64,000 nucleotides of DNA, from assembly GCF_022919115.1 (NCBI RefSeq), contig NZ_CP095072.1, positions 248,001 to 312,000 of the forward strand, written 5' to 3'. Under the pieces are notes generated by a model, which was not told where the DNA came from, ran no database searches, and saw only the letters and a list, made by a program, of their open reading frames with translations. Positions 26,535 through 40,506 of this stretch are shown here, one piece after another. Position 1 is the first letter of the stretch, and every line of letters starts with the position of its first letter. Position numbers and translations under genes: made by a program. The DNA is from Gracilibacillus caseinilyticus. GTDB taxonomy: Bacteria; Bacillota; Bacilli; Bacillales; Amphibacillaceae.

Positions 26535-27595
26535 ATATACTCACCTCTTAGTGTTTTCTTAATGCGCACAGTAAAAGTAGTCCCTTTACCTAGCTCACTT
26601 TCCACTGATAGATCCCCCTCAATTATATCTATCACTCTTTTTACCATTGCAAGACCTAAGCCATTACCTTCTTTGGCATGAGAAGTATCACCTTGATAAA
26701 ATTTGTCAAAAATATGTTTACCAGTCCCCTCATCTATACCACATCCGTTGTCTTGCACCTGTACTTCAATTGCATCTGGATGATTATTTAATGTAACTTT
26801 TATTAAGCCATCCGGAGGAGTGAATTTAACAGCATTAGATATAAGATTGCTCCATACAATTTCTAAGAGGTTCTCATCACACGATAAATAGGCATCGTCA
26901 ATATCAACGTGTACCTCGATATTTTTCTCACTCCATGCCTCTTCAAAGGAAAGTAAGCTGAATCTTAACTGCTCACTAATATTATATTCTTCTTTATCCG
27001 GATAAATTTGCTGATTTTCTAGCTTATTTAATTTAAGTATATTGGTGACCAATCCTGTTAATCGTTTGCTCGCATCTTCTATCGTTCGAGCATATTCGAT
27101 TCTCTGTTCCTCACTCAGCGTTTCACTTTTCTGCATGTTTGCATAATTTTGAATAATGGCAAGCGGCGTTTTTATCTCATGAGAAACATTAGAAATGAAA
27201 TCCGTTTTCAACGTTTCCAGCTTGGCTAATTCATCTGTCATTTTATTAATTTCATTACCAATTTCATCAAACTCATCCATTTTCCCCATATGTCGAGAAG
27301 GAATTTTAATGGTGAAATCTCCTTTTGAAATCCTTTCTACTGACTCCAGAATTTTTCGAACCGGTTTTTCAATCGTGTATTTTCTTCGTATGCTATCAAT
27401 TAAACTTATTGCAAGACTAATTAATATTAAGTTTCCAATAATATATACTTCTATTAATAGTCCTGAAACATCATCGACTCTCGTATAAAGTAAAATACTG
27501 ATAGAGCAAGCAGTCAATGTTAATAGAAAATAAAATAAAAAATTATAAAAAGAAGACAAAGTATAGCTTCTCTTTTTATTATTTTGCTTTTTCAT
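26531..27595 (-). CDS. Sensor histidine kinase
   Basis: Membrane-bound sensor kinase of about 354 residues. There are two membrane helices (about 15-38 and 50-67) with almost no extracellular loop, a HAMP-like linker (about 70-125), a HisKA domain with FISNVSHEIKTPLAII (His near 139), and an HATPase_c domain with NLISNAVKFT (N box), DNGCGI (G1) and GNGLGLAMVKR (G2). The short loop implies intramembrane sensing. The gene lies between the response regulator and a small membrane protein. The start is ambiguous; ATG 27595 is chosen over GTG 27607, and neither has an ideal ribosome site. Confidence 0.92.
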   Translation of the reverse strand: MKKQNNKKRSYTLSSFYNFLFYFLLTLTACSISILLYTRVDDVSGLLIEVYIIGNLILISLAISLIDSIRRKYTIEKPVRKILESVERISKGDFTIKIPSRHMGKMDEFDEIGNEINKMTDELAKLETLKTDFISNVSHEIKTPLAIIQNYANMQKSETLSEEQRIEYARTIEDASKRLTGLVTNILKLNKLENQQIYPDKEEYNISEQLRFSLLSFEEAWSEKNIEVHVDIDDAYLSCDENLLEIVWSNLISNAVKFTPPDGLIKVTLNNHPDAIEVQVQDNGCGIDEGTGKHIFDKFYQGDTSHAKEGNGLGLAMVKRVIDIIEGDLSVESELGKGTTFTVRIKKTLRGEYI

Positions 27596-27625
27596 AACTC
27601 CCACCACATCCTGGTTTAGTAATAC

Positions 27626-28297
27626 CTATCTTTCTTTCAAAACCGCCTTATACCCCAAACCATGCACAGTAACGATTTCAAAAGCAGTCGATTCACTAAA
27701 TTTATTTCGTAATTTCGTAATATACACATCCACAGCACGAGGTTCAGATTCGGTTTCATATCCCCAAAATTCATCCATTAATTGTAACCTAGTAAATGTC
27801 TTTTTTGGATAAGACAAAAGTTTATATAATATTTGAAATTCCCTTAAGGTTACTTTAACTGGCTCTTCATTCAAAAAAGCAGTTACCTCCTCAGCATTTA
27901 GAACTAAATCACCGACTCTAAGTTCTTTTTCATTTGCAATATTTGCTCGTCGAATCAGTGCTTCTACACGCATAAGTAACTCTTCCAATTCTATTGGTTT
28001 GACCATATAATCATCAATTCCCATTCGATAACCTTTTCTTTTTGTGTCATCTAATGCTGACACAAAAAGAATTGGAATGGTTTTATTTAGTCTTCTAACA
28101 GAGTCAGCAAATTCAAATCCATCTATCCCCTTCATCATGATATCAGACACAATAATATCAATCTTTTGTTCTGTGAGTGTTTCCATCGCTGTATCAGCAT
28201 CTAAACAACTTACTACAGTGTACCCTTGGTCACTTAAATATTTCCACATTACTTTGTTTAATTTTTCATCATCTTCTACAACTAATATACTACTCAT
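27626..28297 (-). CDS. OmpR/PhoB family response regulator
   Basis: A 223-residue regulator. The receiver domain (1-118) has the acidic pair EDDEKL, phospho-acceptor Asp in IIVSDIMMKG near 53, and Lys in MVKPIEL near 102. A winged-helix domain follows (about 127-221) with LTLREFQILYKLLS-like VTLREFQIL, PRAVDVYITKLRNKF and VHGLGYKAV. GAGGAGG precedes the ATG. It is the first gene of the operon with the sensor kinase. Targets are unknown; the neighbouring MMPL exporter is one possibility. Confidence 0.93.
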   Translation of the reverse strand: MSSILVVEDDEKLNKVMWKYLSDQGYTVVSCLDADTAMETLTEQKIDIIVSDIMMKGIDGFEFADSVRRLNKTIPILFVSALDDTKRKGYRMGIDDYMVKPIELEELLMRVEALIRRANIANEKELRVGDLVLNAEEVTAFLNEEPVKVTLREFQILYKLLSYPKKTFTRLQLMDEFWGYETESEPRAVDVYITKLRNKFSESTAFEIVTVHGLGYKAVLKER

Positions 28298-29318
28298 CTT
28301 GTACCTCCTCGTATTTTGAGAAAAAGTATATCACAAACTTGTTAAAAAAATGTTAAAGTACATATAAATGTTATAATCAAGATTAATTGCCCTTCATAAT
28401 AATAGTGGATTTCAATTTTGCATTTGGCACAATGAACAATAAATTAATTACTATTTTCAAACGATTTTATTTAAATTTAACATAAAAATGAATGGTTGTT
28501 ATAGAAAGCATGTTATTATTTACTGGGATGAATTCGTTATCTAATTAAATTACCAATAATTTGGCTTACACTTTCTAACTTAAAATCAAATATTGAAGAG
28601 TAAATGGAAATGTATTACATTTACTTAATTTGATTTAAAGATTTATTACTTCCATAACCATTGAGTTAGGTATAGAGCCTCCTGCTTGTTTAATTAGTGC
28701 TTCAACAGTCATAGCATTCATTATTCTAGTCATGGATTCAGACTGTTTCACATTTTTGCCACGTCTCCACGTTTAGACTTTACAAAAGCCATCATATCGT
28801 CTAGGACTTGGGCTCCCTCAAGACTTTTCCGAATATCCGCCATTACATCTTTAATAGAAAATATCCCTCGGGCTTACTCGGACTAAGCGACCGGTACCAA
28901 CTAGATAAAACCATTCAGCTTATCAATCCAGATGGGGACCCAATAAGGCTAAATGACATTACAGGTATCTATATGTTGGTACAGTGGAAAAGTAAAAATA
29001 CGGATGAAATACAAGAAGACAAAATAATATACTTTCAGTAAATAGCTCAACAGCTCTTAATGGCGAAACTGATGCAAATAGATATACTAAATATGCAACA
29101 TCAATTGATTCAGCTAAGTTTTATAGGTTAAAAATATGTAGAATTAATGTTGGTATTTGTTAACCCATCAACAGGGGAAACTAAAGATTTACACTGGATT
29201 ACGGAGATAAGTTTACCAAGAAATTTTATCTAAGCAATAAATTACCTGGTCAATACTATCATATGAAAGAAGGAATCACTAAATTATGACTAATAGAAGT
29301 AGTTCCATTTGAGAAAAT
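28298..29318. pseudogene. Decayed region with coding remnants
   Basis: No intact gene lies in this kilobase. On the minus strand near 28650-28850, one frame then another after a frameshift reads IRKSLEGAQVLDDMMAFVKS and then MTRIMNAMTVEALIKQAGG, which looks like the eroded C-terminus of an enzyme, possibly a GH3-type glycosidase (weak). On the plus strand near 28860-29290 there are fragments such as IQLINPDGDPIRLNDITG and NPSTGETKDLHW broken by stops. An ISL3 element follows directly. Confidence 0.45.
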
Positions 29319-30695
29319 GGTTCTGCGTCAAATGTTGGGGTAGGAATCTTTGCTCCTATCCCTTAACCAACTTGAAAATCTAGGTTTTTAAATTGATGAT
29401 GCAGTAATACACGTAACCTTAATCGATCGTATCGTTTAAAGCCAAATGCATTACGTTTAATAACCTTTGTTTGGTTATTTAGGCCCTCCACAAATCCAGT
29501 GTTGTAGTCAAAGGCAAAACTATTTAAAACTTCTGCTTGCCAGTTCTTGAGTGTACCAGCGGCTTTGATGAACTCATCTAGTCCTGCTTTTTCTACCTGT
29601 TTGTAATAGTTATACAGTCCTTGTTTTACTTCACCTAAATCTTTTGTTCCAACCTTTTTCGCTCCTTCAAACCAGGAGCGGAATGCTTCCTTTAAACCAT
29701 AGGCCTGTCGTAAATCCTCCGACAAGCCTAAATATCTGTCTAAATACCAGTGTTGCTTACTACTCAGTTCTTCATATCGTTTATAAAAAATGTGTTTCAT
29801 ACGCTTGCACTTTTTGCGGTCGTAATCATGGAATTCTTTTTGAACACGTCTTCTCACTCGTTCTAAAGCCCAATAAATATACCGACAAAAGTGGAAGCGA
29901 TCTGCAATGATGATGGGGTTCCGCAAAGCCTTTTGAACTGCTGACTTAAAGCTTTAGCTCATATCCATGACAACCATCTTTACTTGAGATCCTTTTTTAG
30001 CTAAGTACTTTTTAATCGTACGTACAGAGCGATTCGGTAATATATCAAGCGGGACACCCGTTTCTCCATTTGCGATGATTACTTGGTATTTACCTTCTGT
30101 TGTATCCCCTTTATATTCATCGATAGCTATTACTGGTGGTAACGTGTCCACTTCTTTTAAACTAGTAGCTGCTAGTTGATCAAATCGACGAATAGCTGTT
30201 GTTTGAGAAGTTCTGAACTGACCAGCAGTATCTTTAAAGTTTTTTCCCTGAATAACACGAAGCCCTAGGGCTTGATTCCATTCCTTTGAATGTCTTTGAT
30301 ATCGCCCTACAACTTGGTTTTTCTCAGGAAACCTCTTTCCACAAGTACAAACGTATCTTCGCTTCCTATAAAACAGATAAGATGTTCGTTCAAAGAGCTT
30401 TAAGTGTTGTACCTTTTGTATTCTATAGTCATGGACGTGGCTTGTTCTTTCCCCACAAGCAGGACAACGGTGTTTCTTAACAGGCAACTTTATATGTAAG
30501 TAAAAGTCCCCCTCCAACTCCTCCATCTTAGTAACAATAACACTTTCTAATCCTGGTAAATTCATGTTAAACTGCATGTACACGCATCTCCTATCCCTTT
30601 GGTTTGTTTCTAGTCCATTCAAGTGTAAAGGATATAGGAGCTTGCGTGTTTTATTATGCTTAATTTTTTCAAACCCCAACATATATAATAGAGCC
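29319..30695 (-). mobile_element. ISL3-family insertion sequence (about 1.38 kb)
   Basis: The ends are imperfect inverted repeats: GGCTCTATTATATATGTTGG on the minus strand at 30695 and GGTTCTGCGTCAAATGTTGG on the plus strand at 29319. Between them lies one ISL3 transposase frame. I could not see a matching 8-bp target duplication, so the flanks may have been rearranged. Confidence 0.8.
29363..30577 (-). pseudogene. ISL3-family transposase with an in-frame stop
   Basis: The frame encodes about 404 codons. The N-terminal part has a zinc ribbon (CPACGERTSH, then CTCGKRF) and an HTH near FRTSQTTAIRRFD; the DDE catalytic region begins with VIAIDEYKG. After VVMDMS a TAA (29954-29956) interrupts the frame. 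Immediately beyond, the same frame resumes with SFKSAVQKALRNPIIIADRFHFCRY, the expected ISL3 continuation where KSFK is normally found, so AAA has changed to TAA. The C-terminal part ends with NAFGFKRYDRLRLRVLLH. The start at 30577 has AGGAGA. Without readthrough no full transposase is made. Confidence 0.9.
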
Positions 30696-30719
30696 TATTT
30701 TGTAGTGTTATGAGAATAC

Positions 30720-30749
30720 AAAAAAGCTCCGCACTTATTAGTGCGAAGC
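30720..30749 (-). terminator. Terminator of the rRNA-tRNA operon
   Basis: GCTTCGCAC pairs with GTGCGGAGC (one G-U pair), followed by six T on the minus strand, 34 bp after the last tRNA. Confidence 0.88.
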
Positions 30750-30782
30750 CTTGATGTTACAACGTTTTAGTTGTGTATTTAG

Positions 30783-30864
30783 TACCGGTGGCCGGGGTCG
30801 AACCGGCACTCCGTGAGGAACACGATTTTGAGTCGTGCGCGTCTGCCAATTCCGCCACACCGGC
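30783..30864 (-). tRNA. tRNA-Leu (CAA)
   Basis: Type II tRNA with a long variable arm. The anticodon loop is CTCAAAA, giving CAA. The acceptor is GCCGGTG with CACCGGT. CCA is not encoded. It is the last tRNA of the cluster. Confidence 0.95.
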
Positions 30865-30874
30865 ATAATTATGA

Positions 30875-30948
<74 letters not shown>

Positions 30949-30998
30949 TCGATATTATATAGTATATGAAAATAATACTTGAATATGTTAAATACAAA

Positions 30999-31073
30999 TG
31001 GAGCGGAAGACGGGATTCGAACCCGCGACCCCCACCTTGGCAAGGTGGTGTTCTACCACTGAACTACTTCCGC
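30999..31073 (-). tRNA. tRNA-Gly (GCC)
   Basis: Acceptor GCGGAAG with CTTCCGC; anticodon loop TTGCCAA; encoded CCA. Confidence 0.96.
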
Positions 31074-31079
31074 TTAAAA

Positions 31080-31154
31080 TGGCTGGGCTAGCTGGATTCG
31101 AACCAGCGCATGACGGTACCAAAAACCGTTGCCTTACCGCTTGGCTATAGCCCA
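31080..31154 (-). tRNA. tRNA-Gln (TTG)
   Basis: Acceptor TGGGCTA with TAGCCCA; anticodon loop TTTTGGT; encoded CCA. Confidence 0.96.
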
Positions 31155-31167
31155 ATAAAATATATAA

Positions 31168-31244
31168 TGGGGCGACCAGTGGGGATCGAACCCACGCGTG
31201 CCGGAACCACAATCCGGTGCGTTAACCACTTCGCCATGATCGCC
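31168..31244 (-). tRNA. tRNA-His (GTG)
   Basis: The anticodon loop contains ATTGTGG. An extra 5' G and discriminator C fit tRNA-His; CCA is encoded. Confidence 0.96.
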
Positions 31245-31257
31245 ATCACAAGAAAAA

Positions 31258-31328
31258 CAGGGGTAGTAGGAATCGAACCCACACTGGAGGTTTTGGAGAC
31301 CTCTGTTCTACCGTTAAACTATACCCCT
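31258..31328 (-). tRNA. tRNA-Trp (CCA)
   Basis: Acceptor AGGGGTA with TACCCCT; anticodon loop CTCCAAA; discriminator G; the 3' CCA is not encoded. Confidence 0.95.
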
Positions 31329-31358
31329 ACAATAAATAATATAATTATTAAATTAAAA

Positions 31359-31444
31359 TGGTGGAGGGAGTAGGACTCGAACCTACGAACCCGATGGGAG
31401 CGGATTTACAGTCCGCCGCGTTTGGCCAACTTCGCTATCCCTCC
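31359..31444 (-). tRNA. tRNA-Tyr (GTA)
   Basis: Type II tRNA with a long variable arm; the anticodon loop has CTGTAAA; acceptor GGAGGGA; encoded CCA. Confidence 0.96.
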
Positions 31445-31480
31445 ATAAAAATATAAACATAAACGTGAATTTTTTTAAAG

Positions 31481-31556
<76 letters not shown>

Positions 31557-31594
31557 ATATTAATGAATGAAAACATGATATGTTGTTTTATAAG

Positions 31595-31671
31595 TGGCGG
31601 TCCGGACGGGACTCGAACCCGCGACCTCCTGCGTGACAGGCAGGCATTCTAACCAACTGAACTACCGGACC
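31595..31671 (-). tRNA. tRNA-Asp (GTC)
   Basis: Acceptor GGTCCGG with CCGGACC; anticodon loop CTGTCAC; encoded CCA. Confidence 0.96.
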
Positions 31672-31742
31672 ATTAGGTTGCACCCAATGGGCACTACGAA
31701 CATTTTCTTTCGAAGAAATTATTTCATCGTAGTAAGAAAAAT

Positions 31743-31819
<77 letters not shown>

Positions 31820-31846
31820 ATAATATAAATAATGTTAATTTAAAAA

Positions 31847-31922
31847 TGGTGGAGGATGCAGGGCTCGAACCTGCGACCCCTTGCTTGTAAGGCAAGTGCT
31901 CTCCCAGCTGAGCTAATCCTCC
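31847..31922 (-). tRNA. tRNA-Val (TAC)
   Basis: Acceptor GGAGGAT with ATCCTCC; anticodon loop CTTACAA; encoded CCA. Confidence 0.96.
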
Positions 31923-31965
31923 ATTTGAAAGGATTTATACTTTCCTAAAAGTTAAGTGGCATTTA

Positions 31966-32040
31966 TGGTGACCCGTACGGGATTCGAACCCGTGTTACCG
32001 CCGTGAAAGGGCGGTGTCTTAACCACTTGACCAACGGGCC
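31966..32040 (-). tRNA. tRNA-Glu (TTC)
   Basis: Acceptor GGCCCGT with ACGGGTC; anticodon loop CTTTCAC; encoded CCA. Confidence 0.96.
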
Positions 32041-32051
32041 TATATTTAAAG

Positions 32052-32143
32052 TGGCGGAGAGCGAGGGATTCGAACCCTCGGTACGGCGTTGACCGCACAC
32101 ACGATTTCCAATCGTGCTCCTTCGACCACTCGGACAGCTCTCC
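32052..32143 (-). tRNA. tRNA-Ser (GGA)
   Basis: Type II tRNA with a long variable arm; the anticodon loop has TTGGAAA; acceptor GGAGAGC; encoded CCA. Confidence 0.96.
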
Positions 32144-32145
32144 AT

Positions 32146-32220
32146 TGGCTCCACAGGTAGGATTCGAACCTACGACCGATCGGTTAACAGCCGATTGCTC
32201 TACCACTGAGCTACTGTGGA
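32146..32220 (-). tRNA. tRNA-Asn (GTT)
   Basis: Acceptor TCCACAG with CTGTGGA; anticodon loop CTGTTAA; encoded CCA. It is the first tRNA after 5S, as in B. subtilis trnD. Confidence 0.96.
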
Positions 32221-32233
32221 ATGGAATGAAATT

Positions 32234-32351
32234 GCTTGGCAACGTCCTACTCTTGCAGGGGCGCGAGCCCCAACTACCATGGGCGCTGAAGAGCTTAACT
32301 GCTGTGTTCGGCATGGGAACAGGTGTGACCTCTTCGCTATCGCCACCAAGC
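32234..32351 (-). rRNA. rrf: 5S ribosomal RNA
   Basis: About 117 nt with the conserved blocks GGTGGCGATAGCGAAGAGG, CCCATGCCGAACAC and GAGAGTAGGAC-like AAGAGTAGGACG. The terminal GCTTGG and GCCAAGC pair. Ends are accurate to a few bases. Confidence 0.95.
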
Positions 32352-32377
32352 CTGTACTGTTTTCAGTGACAAAGAAT

Positions 32378-32405
32378 ATTATACTATGTATTTTGAAAAA
32401 ATCAA
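32378..32405 (-). promoter_or_regulatory. Candidate internal promoter before 5S and the tRNAs
   Basis: On the minus strand TTGATT (32400-32405) and TATAAT (32378-32383) are separated by 16 bp in the 23S-5S spacer. It could supply 5S and tRNA transcripts independently of the upstream rRNA promoters. Confidence 0.4.
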
Positions 32406-32470
32406 GTATAAATTTAAAAATACTTTCAAAACTAGATAAGAATTTTTGACATCAACAAAACCGTTGGTAT

Positions 32471-37158
<4,688 letters not shown>

Positions 37159-37268
37159 GTTGACTTGCGCTCGCTTCTATAAGCTAGCTTGTTTATTAAT
37201 TCATACTGGTTGTTTTGTTCAGTTTTCAAAGATCAAATTATTTCGCTGTTTTTTGAGACAGCTTTATT

Positions 37269-37297
37269 ATTATATCATCTCTCAAAATTAATGTCAA
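37269..37297 (-). promoter_or_regulatory. rRNA promoter, proximal
   Basis: TTGACA (37292-37297) and TATAAT (37269-37274), both perfect, with a 17-bp spacer on the minus strand, about 110 bp before 16S. Confidence 0.9.
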
Positions 37298-37356
37298 CAA
37301 CTTTTTTGAAGCTGTTTGAGATGAAATTGTTTCGCTGTTTTCTCGACAACTTTTAT

Positions 37357-37385
37357 ATCATATCAACTCTTGAAGTTGATGTCAA
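37357..37385 (-). promoter_or_regulatory. rRNA promoter, middle
   Basis: TTGACA (37380-37385) and TATGAT (37357-37362) with a 17-bp spacer. The upstream AAAAAAGTTG block is repeated from the proximal promoter. Confidence 0.85.
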
Positions 37386-37454
37386 CAACTTTTTTAAGTA
37401 ATTTTCAAAGCTGTTGGCGATAAAATTGTTCTGTCGTTTTCAGCGACGTCTAAT

Positions 37455-37484
37455 AATATACCATGTAATTTCTGAAAGTGTCAA
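37455..37484 (-). promoter_or_regulatory. rRNA promoter, distal
   Basis: TTGACA (37479-37484) and TATATT (37455-37460) with an 18-bp spacer, preceded by AAAAAGTTA. Confidence 0.8.
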
Positions 37485-37644
37485 TAACTTTTTCTGATTT
37501 TTTATAAGATCTTTTAATCTTCTTGAATTCACCAACTTCTAACGCCAACAAAAGCAGTATATGCTGCCCATTTAGATGTGTGCATCACTTTATGAGATTC
37601 ATATTTTATTTCTATAGTAGTAATGCGGAAGGGAACTCTCTCTA

Positions 37645-37672
37645 CAAAAAAAGCAAAAGCATAAAGGCTTTT
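37645..37672 (-). terminator. Terminator of ygxA
   Basis: AAAAGC and GCTTTT form a short stem overlapping the stop codon, followed by GC and seven T on the minus strand. It separates ygxA from the rRNA promoters. Confidence 0.65.
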
Positions 37673-38543
37673 ACTCTTGAGATACTCGATATTTACGATG
37701 TCGAATGGTTTTACTCTTTGTTTCTTCCAGAACAACTTCAATGACATTCTTTCCAACTAAATATTCAATCGCACTTACCAGATCATACGTATACGGTTCT
37801 ACATCGGGATGTGTCTTCAGCTCACCAAATCCCCACGGTGCATCCTTCTTCTGCATGACTTCGAGCAAATGCTCTGCACATTGCTCCGTGCGTTTGTTCA
37901 AGGCAAAGTCTATGGCAATCATCATTAATTCCACACGCTTCTGTGTTTCCTCTGTACTTCTCACTAATTCTTCATATAGCTTATATATTTCGGGATCAAT
38001 TCGTTTTACTTGATGCCACACCATTACTTCAGGATGATAACCTTTCTCTAAAATTGCAATTCTCCCTAAATAATGTAGTGAACGTAACAATCTGCTGTAT
38101 GCATCAAGAAAGTTACCTGATTCATACAAATTACGTGCTTCACTATAACTTCTTGTCAGCTTTGAAAACTCAATAGCTAATCGTAATTTTCTTTGTTCGT
38201 AAGGAAATACACGCAATGTTTCTTTTAAATTAGCTACATATTCGTTCCGGTCAAAAATGACCTTCCCGTCAATTATCCATTCCACCGCTCTTCGGTAGGA
38301 ACTAGTCTCAATCCATTCTTCTAATAAATCCCTGTCAATGACATGAAGTGCCGCAGATTGCTCCTTGAACTCATAGTGTTTCACAATCCATTGTTCTTCT
38401 AAATCCTGTACCACCACTAACAATATCGAATCAAAGTTATCAGTCTCCGGACTAATCGTTTTCTTTTTCTCCATGATCAGAATGCCCAGAGTGTTACGGT
38501 TACTGGCCCTTTCCTGATAAATCGGGCGTAACATATCTTCCAT
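37671..38543 (-). CDS. ygxA: YgxA-like nucleotidyltransferase-fold protein
   Basis: A 290-residue protein matching B. subtilis YgxA in length, position and pattern. The N-terminal part (MEDMLRPIYQERASNRNTLGILIMEK) is the degenerate nucleotidyltransferase-like region, and the C-terminal half is helical, with LYESGNFLDAYSRLLRSLHYLGRIAI. Biochemical role is unknown. The start at 38543 is preceded by GGGGGAG; the frame extends to 38603 without support. It lies immediately upstream of the rRNA operon, exactly as next to rrnD in B. subtilis. Confidence 0.88.
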   Translation of the reverse strand: MEDMLRPIYQERASNRNTLGILIMEKKKTISPETDNFDSILLVVVQDLEEQWIVKHYEFKEQSAALHVIDRDLLEEWIETSSYRRAVEWIIDGKVIFDRNEYVANLKETLRVFPYEQRKLRLAIEFSKLTRSYSEARNLYESGNFLDAYSRLLRSLHYLGRIAILEKGYHPEVMVWHQVKRIDPEIYKLYEELVRSTEETQKRVELMMIAIDFALNKRTEQCAEHLLEVMQKKDAPWGFGELKTHPDVEPYTYDLVSAIEYLVGKNVIEVVLEETKSKTIRHRKYRVSQE

Positions 38544-38751
38544 TGAGTCTCCCCCTTTACTCATACATAATATATTTCGATAAAAAATGGCGAATCCCTT
38601 CAAATTCGAGAAATTTTTATAAATTCATATTTTATTACCCTTTTTTGTAAAGAATAAACACCTATTATTAAACATTCATTAATCGGTTGCAAGCATTTTC
38701 CTGCTAATTATGCTATACTACAATCGACATATCATATTTGGGGGAAGGCTT

Positions 38752-39108
38752 ATGGCTGAAATTACCTATAAAAATAAAATAAATAGAATTAGAACCTTTG
38801 CATTGTCCTTGGTGTTCATTGGTTTCATTATCATGTATGTAGGACTCTTGTTTAAAGACATACAATGGCTGATGCTAGTTTTCATGATTCTCGGTACGCT
38901 ATCCGTTGTCTTCAGTTCGGTCGTATACTTCTGGATCGGTCTTCTGTCAACCAGGGCTGTCCAAATTATTTGTCCAAGCTGTGAGAAGCCAACGAAAATG
39001 CTCGGACGTGTCGATGCCTGCATGCATTGCAGACAGCCATTAACAATGGACAAGAATCTCGAAGGTAAGGAATTTGATGAGAGTTATAATAAGAAGAAAC
39101 GTCGCTAA
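38752..39108 (+). CDS. ygzB: YgzB-like membrane protein with zinc ribbon (DUF2614)
   Basis: A 118-residue protein with two membrane helices (about 19-39 and 44-68) and a cytosolic C-terminal zinc ribbon: CPSC (about 80-83) paired with CMHC (about 97-100). It matches B. subtilis YgzB, whose function is unknown. The ATG at 38752 is preceded by GGGGGAAGG. It is convergent with perR and ends in its own strong terminator. Confidence 0.9.
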   Translation: MAEITYKNKINRIRTFALSLVFIGFIIMYVGLLFKDIQWLMLVFMILGTLSVVFSSVVYFWIGLLSTRAVQIICPSCEKPTKMLGRVDACMHCRQPLTMDKNLEGKEFDESYNKKKRR

Positions 39109-39129
39109 CTTATGCAGCGACGTTTTTTT
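39098..39129 (+). terminator. Terminator of ygzB
   Basis: AACGTCGCT and AGCGACGTT form a perfect 9-bp stem followed by T residues. Confidence 0.9.
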
Positions 39130-39146
39130 ATACACAAAACAAAAAA

Positions 39147-39176
39147 ACACACGTGCAATAACATTGCATCGTGTGT
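39147..39176 (-). terminator. Terminator of perR
   Basis: ACACACG and CGTGTGT with inner TGCAAT/ATTGCA form a long stem; seven T follow on the minus strand. Confidence 0.85.
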
Positions 39177-39183
39177 TTGAACA

Positions 39184-39633
39184 TTAAACGATTTGTTTCT
39201 TTTCTTTTTTGCATTCCTGGCAAACACCGTATACTTCCATTCGGTGATGGCTTACATCAAACCCTGTGATTTGTTCTGCTAATGATTCCACTTCATCAAG
39301 ACTCGGGTAGTGAAAGTCAACAATCTTGCCGCAGCTTTCACAAATGATGTGATAATGCTTGGATGTATTAACGTCAAAACGACTAGAAGAATCACCATAT
39401 GGCAATTCACGCACTAACCCGATTTCACGGAATACACGTAAATTGTTATATACAGTTGCCACACTCATATTCGGAAACTTTCCTTCTAACGCTTTATAAA
39501 TATCATCAGCAGTAGGGTGAGTCTCAGCATTCAGTAAGAATTCCAACACCGCATGACGCTGTGGTGTAATACGAACGCCTGATGATTTCAGTTTTTCTAC
39601 CGCTTCTTGTAGCATATGTTCAGACACCGCCAT
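39184..39633 (-). CDS. perR: Peroxide-responsive repressor PerR
   Basis: Fur-family repressor of about 149 residues using Fe/Mn to sense peroxide. The DNA-binding part has [15 protein letters not shown] and [20 protein letters not shown]. The regulatory metal site residues are kept: the Asp in [19 protein letters not shown] (equivalent to B. subtilis Asp85) and the HYH histidines. The structural zinc site uses CESC and CQEC. Sequence and location fit B. subtilis perR very closely. The start is uncertain between ATG 39633 and GTG 39642. A PerR-box upstream indicates autoregulation. Confidence 0.95.
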   Translation of the reverse strand: MAVSEHMLQEAVEKLKSSGVRITPQRHAVLEFLLNAETHPTADDIYKALEGKFPNMSVATVYNNLRVFREIGLVRELPYGDSSSRFDVNTSKHYHIICESCGKIVDFHYPSLDEVESLAEQITGFDVSHHRMEVYGVCQECKKEKKQIV

Positions 39634-39723
39634 GCACCTCACTTTCCTACATATTAGTAAAAGTTATTTGTGCCAAAAATTAGCACTAATTAAAACAGTA
39701 CCAGTATTAACACAATTATCACT

Positions 39724-39738
39724 TTATAATTCTTATAA
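39724..39738. promoter_or_regulatory. PerR box upstream of perR
   Basis: TTATAATTCTTATAA matches the Per consensus TTATAATNATTATAA at 14 of 15 positions and lies about 90 bp upstream of the perR start, as expected for autoregulation. Confidence 0.8.
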
Positions 39739-39801
39739 TTAGTGTACTCCTTAAGTACATGTTATGTCAATATAAGTATACGTGCTCACAGCAAAATTAT
39801 G

Positions 39802-40362
39802 CTAGATATCCGCTTTTAACGGCTTTTCTTCATCACCCATGAAATAATTTACAGAGCGTGCCACGACAAAAAGATAGTCCGATAATCGATTCAGATACGT
39901 TATAGCTAATGAATCGGTTAATTCCTTCTGCAGCCCAATCGCTAGCCTTTCTGCTCGTCTTGCAACCGTTCGTGCATGGTGCAACGAGCTTGCCGCCTGA
40001 TGTCCTGATGGCAAAATAAAGTTACGTAATTCCGGCAACGCTTCCTGCCAGTCGTCAATTTGTTCTTCTAATTGTGTAATATGGCGTTCCTGCAATTGCC
40101 ATGCTACCTCTTTATCTTCCGGTGTTGCTAATTCCGAACCGACATGGAATAAAATCGTCTGGACATGATCCAGTTCATCCAGCATTTGATCCTTATTTAG
40201 AAAATTAATTGCCTCGATCATGCTAATCGCCTGGCCAATGACAGCATTTACTTCATCACACGTGCCATACGCTTCGACACGAAGATGATTTTTCGGCACT
40301 CGCTTTCCGTAAATCAGGGAGGTTTGTCCCTTGTCACCAGATCTCGTATAAATCCGCATCAT
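39802..40362 (-). CDS. Cob(I)alamin adenosyltransferase, PduO type
   Basis: Converts cob(I)alamin and ATP to adenosylcobalamin, 186 residues. It begins MMRIYTRSGDKGQTSLIYGKRVPKNHLRVEAYG, the ATP-binding signature of the PduO family (like B. subtilis YvqK). The cobalamin-side motif SGHQAASSLHHARTVARRAER lies near 125-146 and LNRLSDYLFVVAR near 160. AGGTGGAG precedes the ATG. It is inserted between bcp and perR relative to B. subtilis, so it was probably moved here. It is monocistronic by appearance. Confidence 0.93.
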   Translation of the reverse strand: MMRIYTRSGDKGQTSLIYGKRVPKNHLRVEAYGTCDEVNAVIGQAISMIEAINFLNKDQMLDELDHVQTILFHVGSELATPEDKEVAWQLQERHITQLEEQIDDWQEALPELRNFILPSGHQAASSLHHARTVARRAERLAIGLQKELTDSLAITYLNRLSDYLFVVARSVNYFMGDEEKPLKADI

Positions 40363-40506
40363 TTCTCCACCTCTTACAGTGTTAGAAAAACTCTGCATTT
40401 GCCTCGCTTTATAGCGAGTGCCAAAGTTTTTCTTATACTTGGTACACTTTAAATTTTCACTACGTTGAACTGCTTCTTGGCTAAAATTTTATACTTATCT
40501 AACGTG

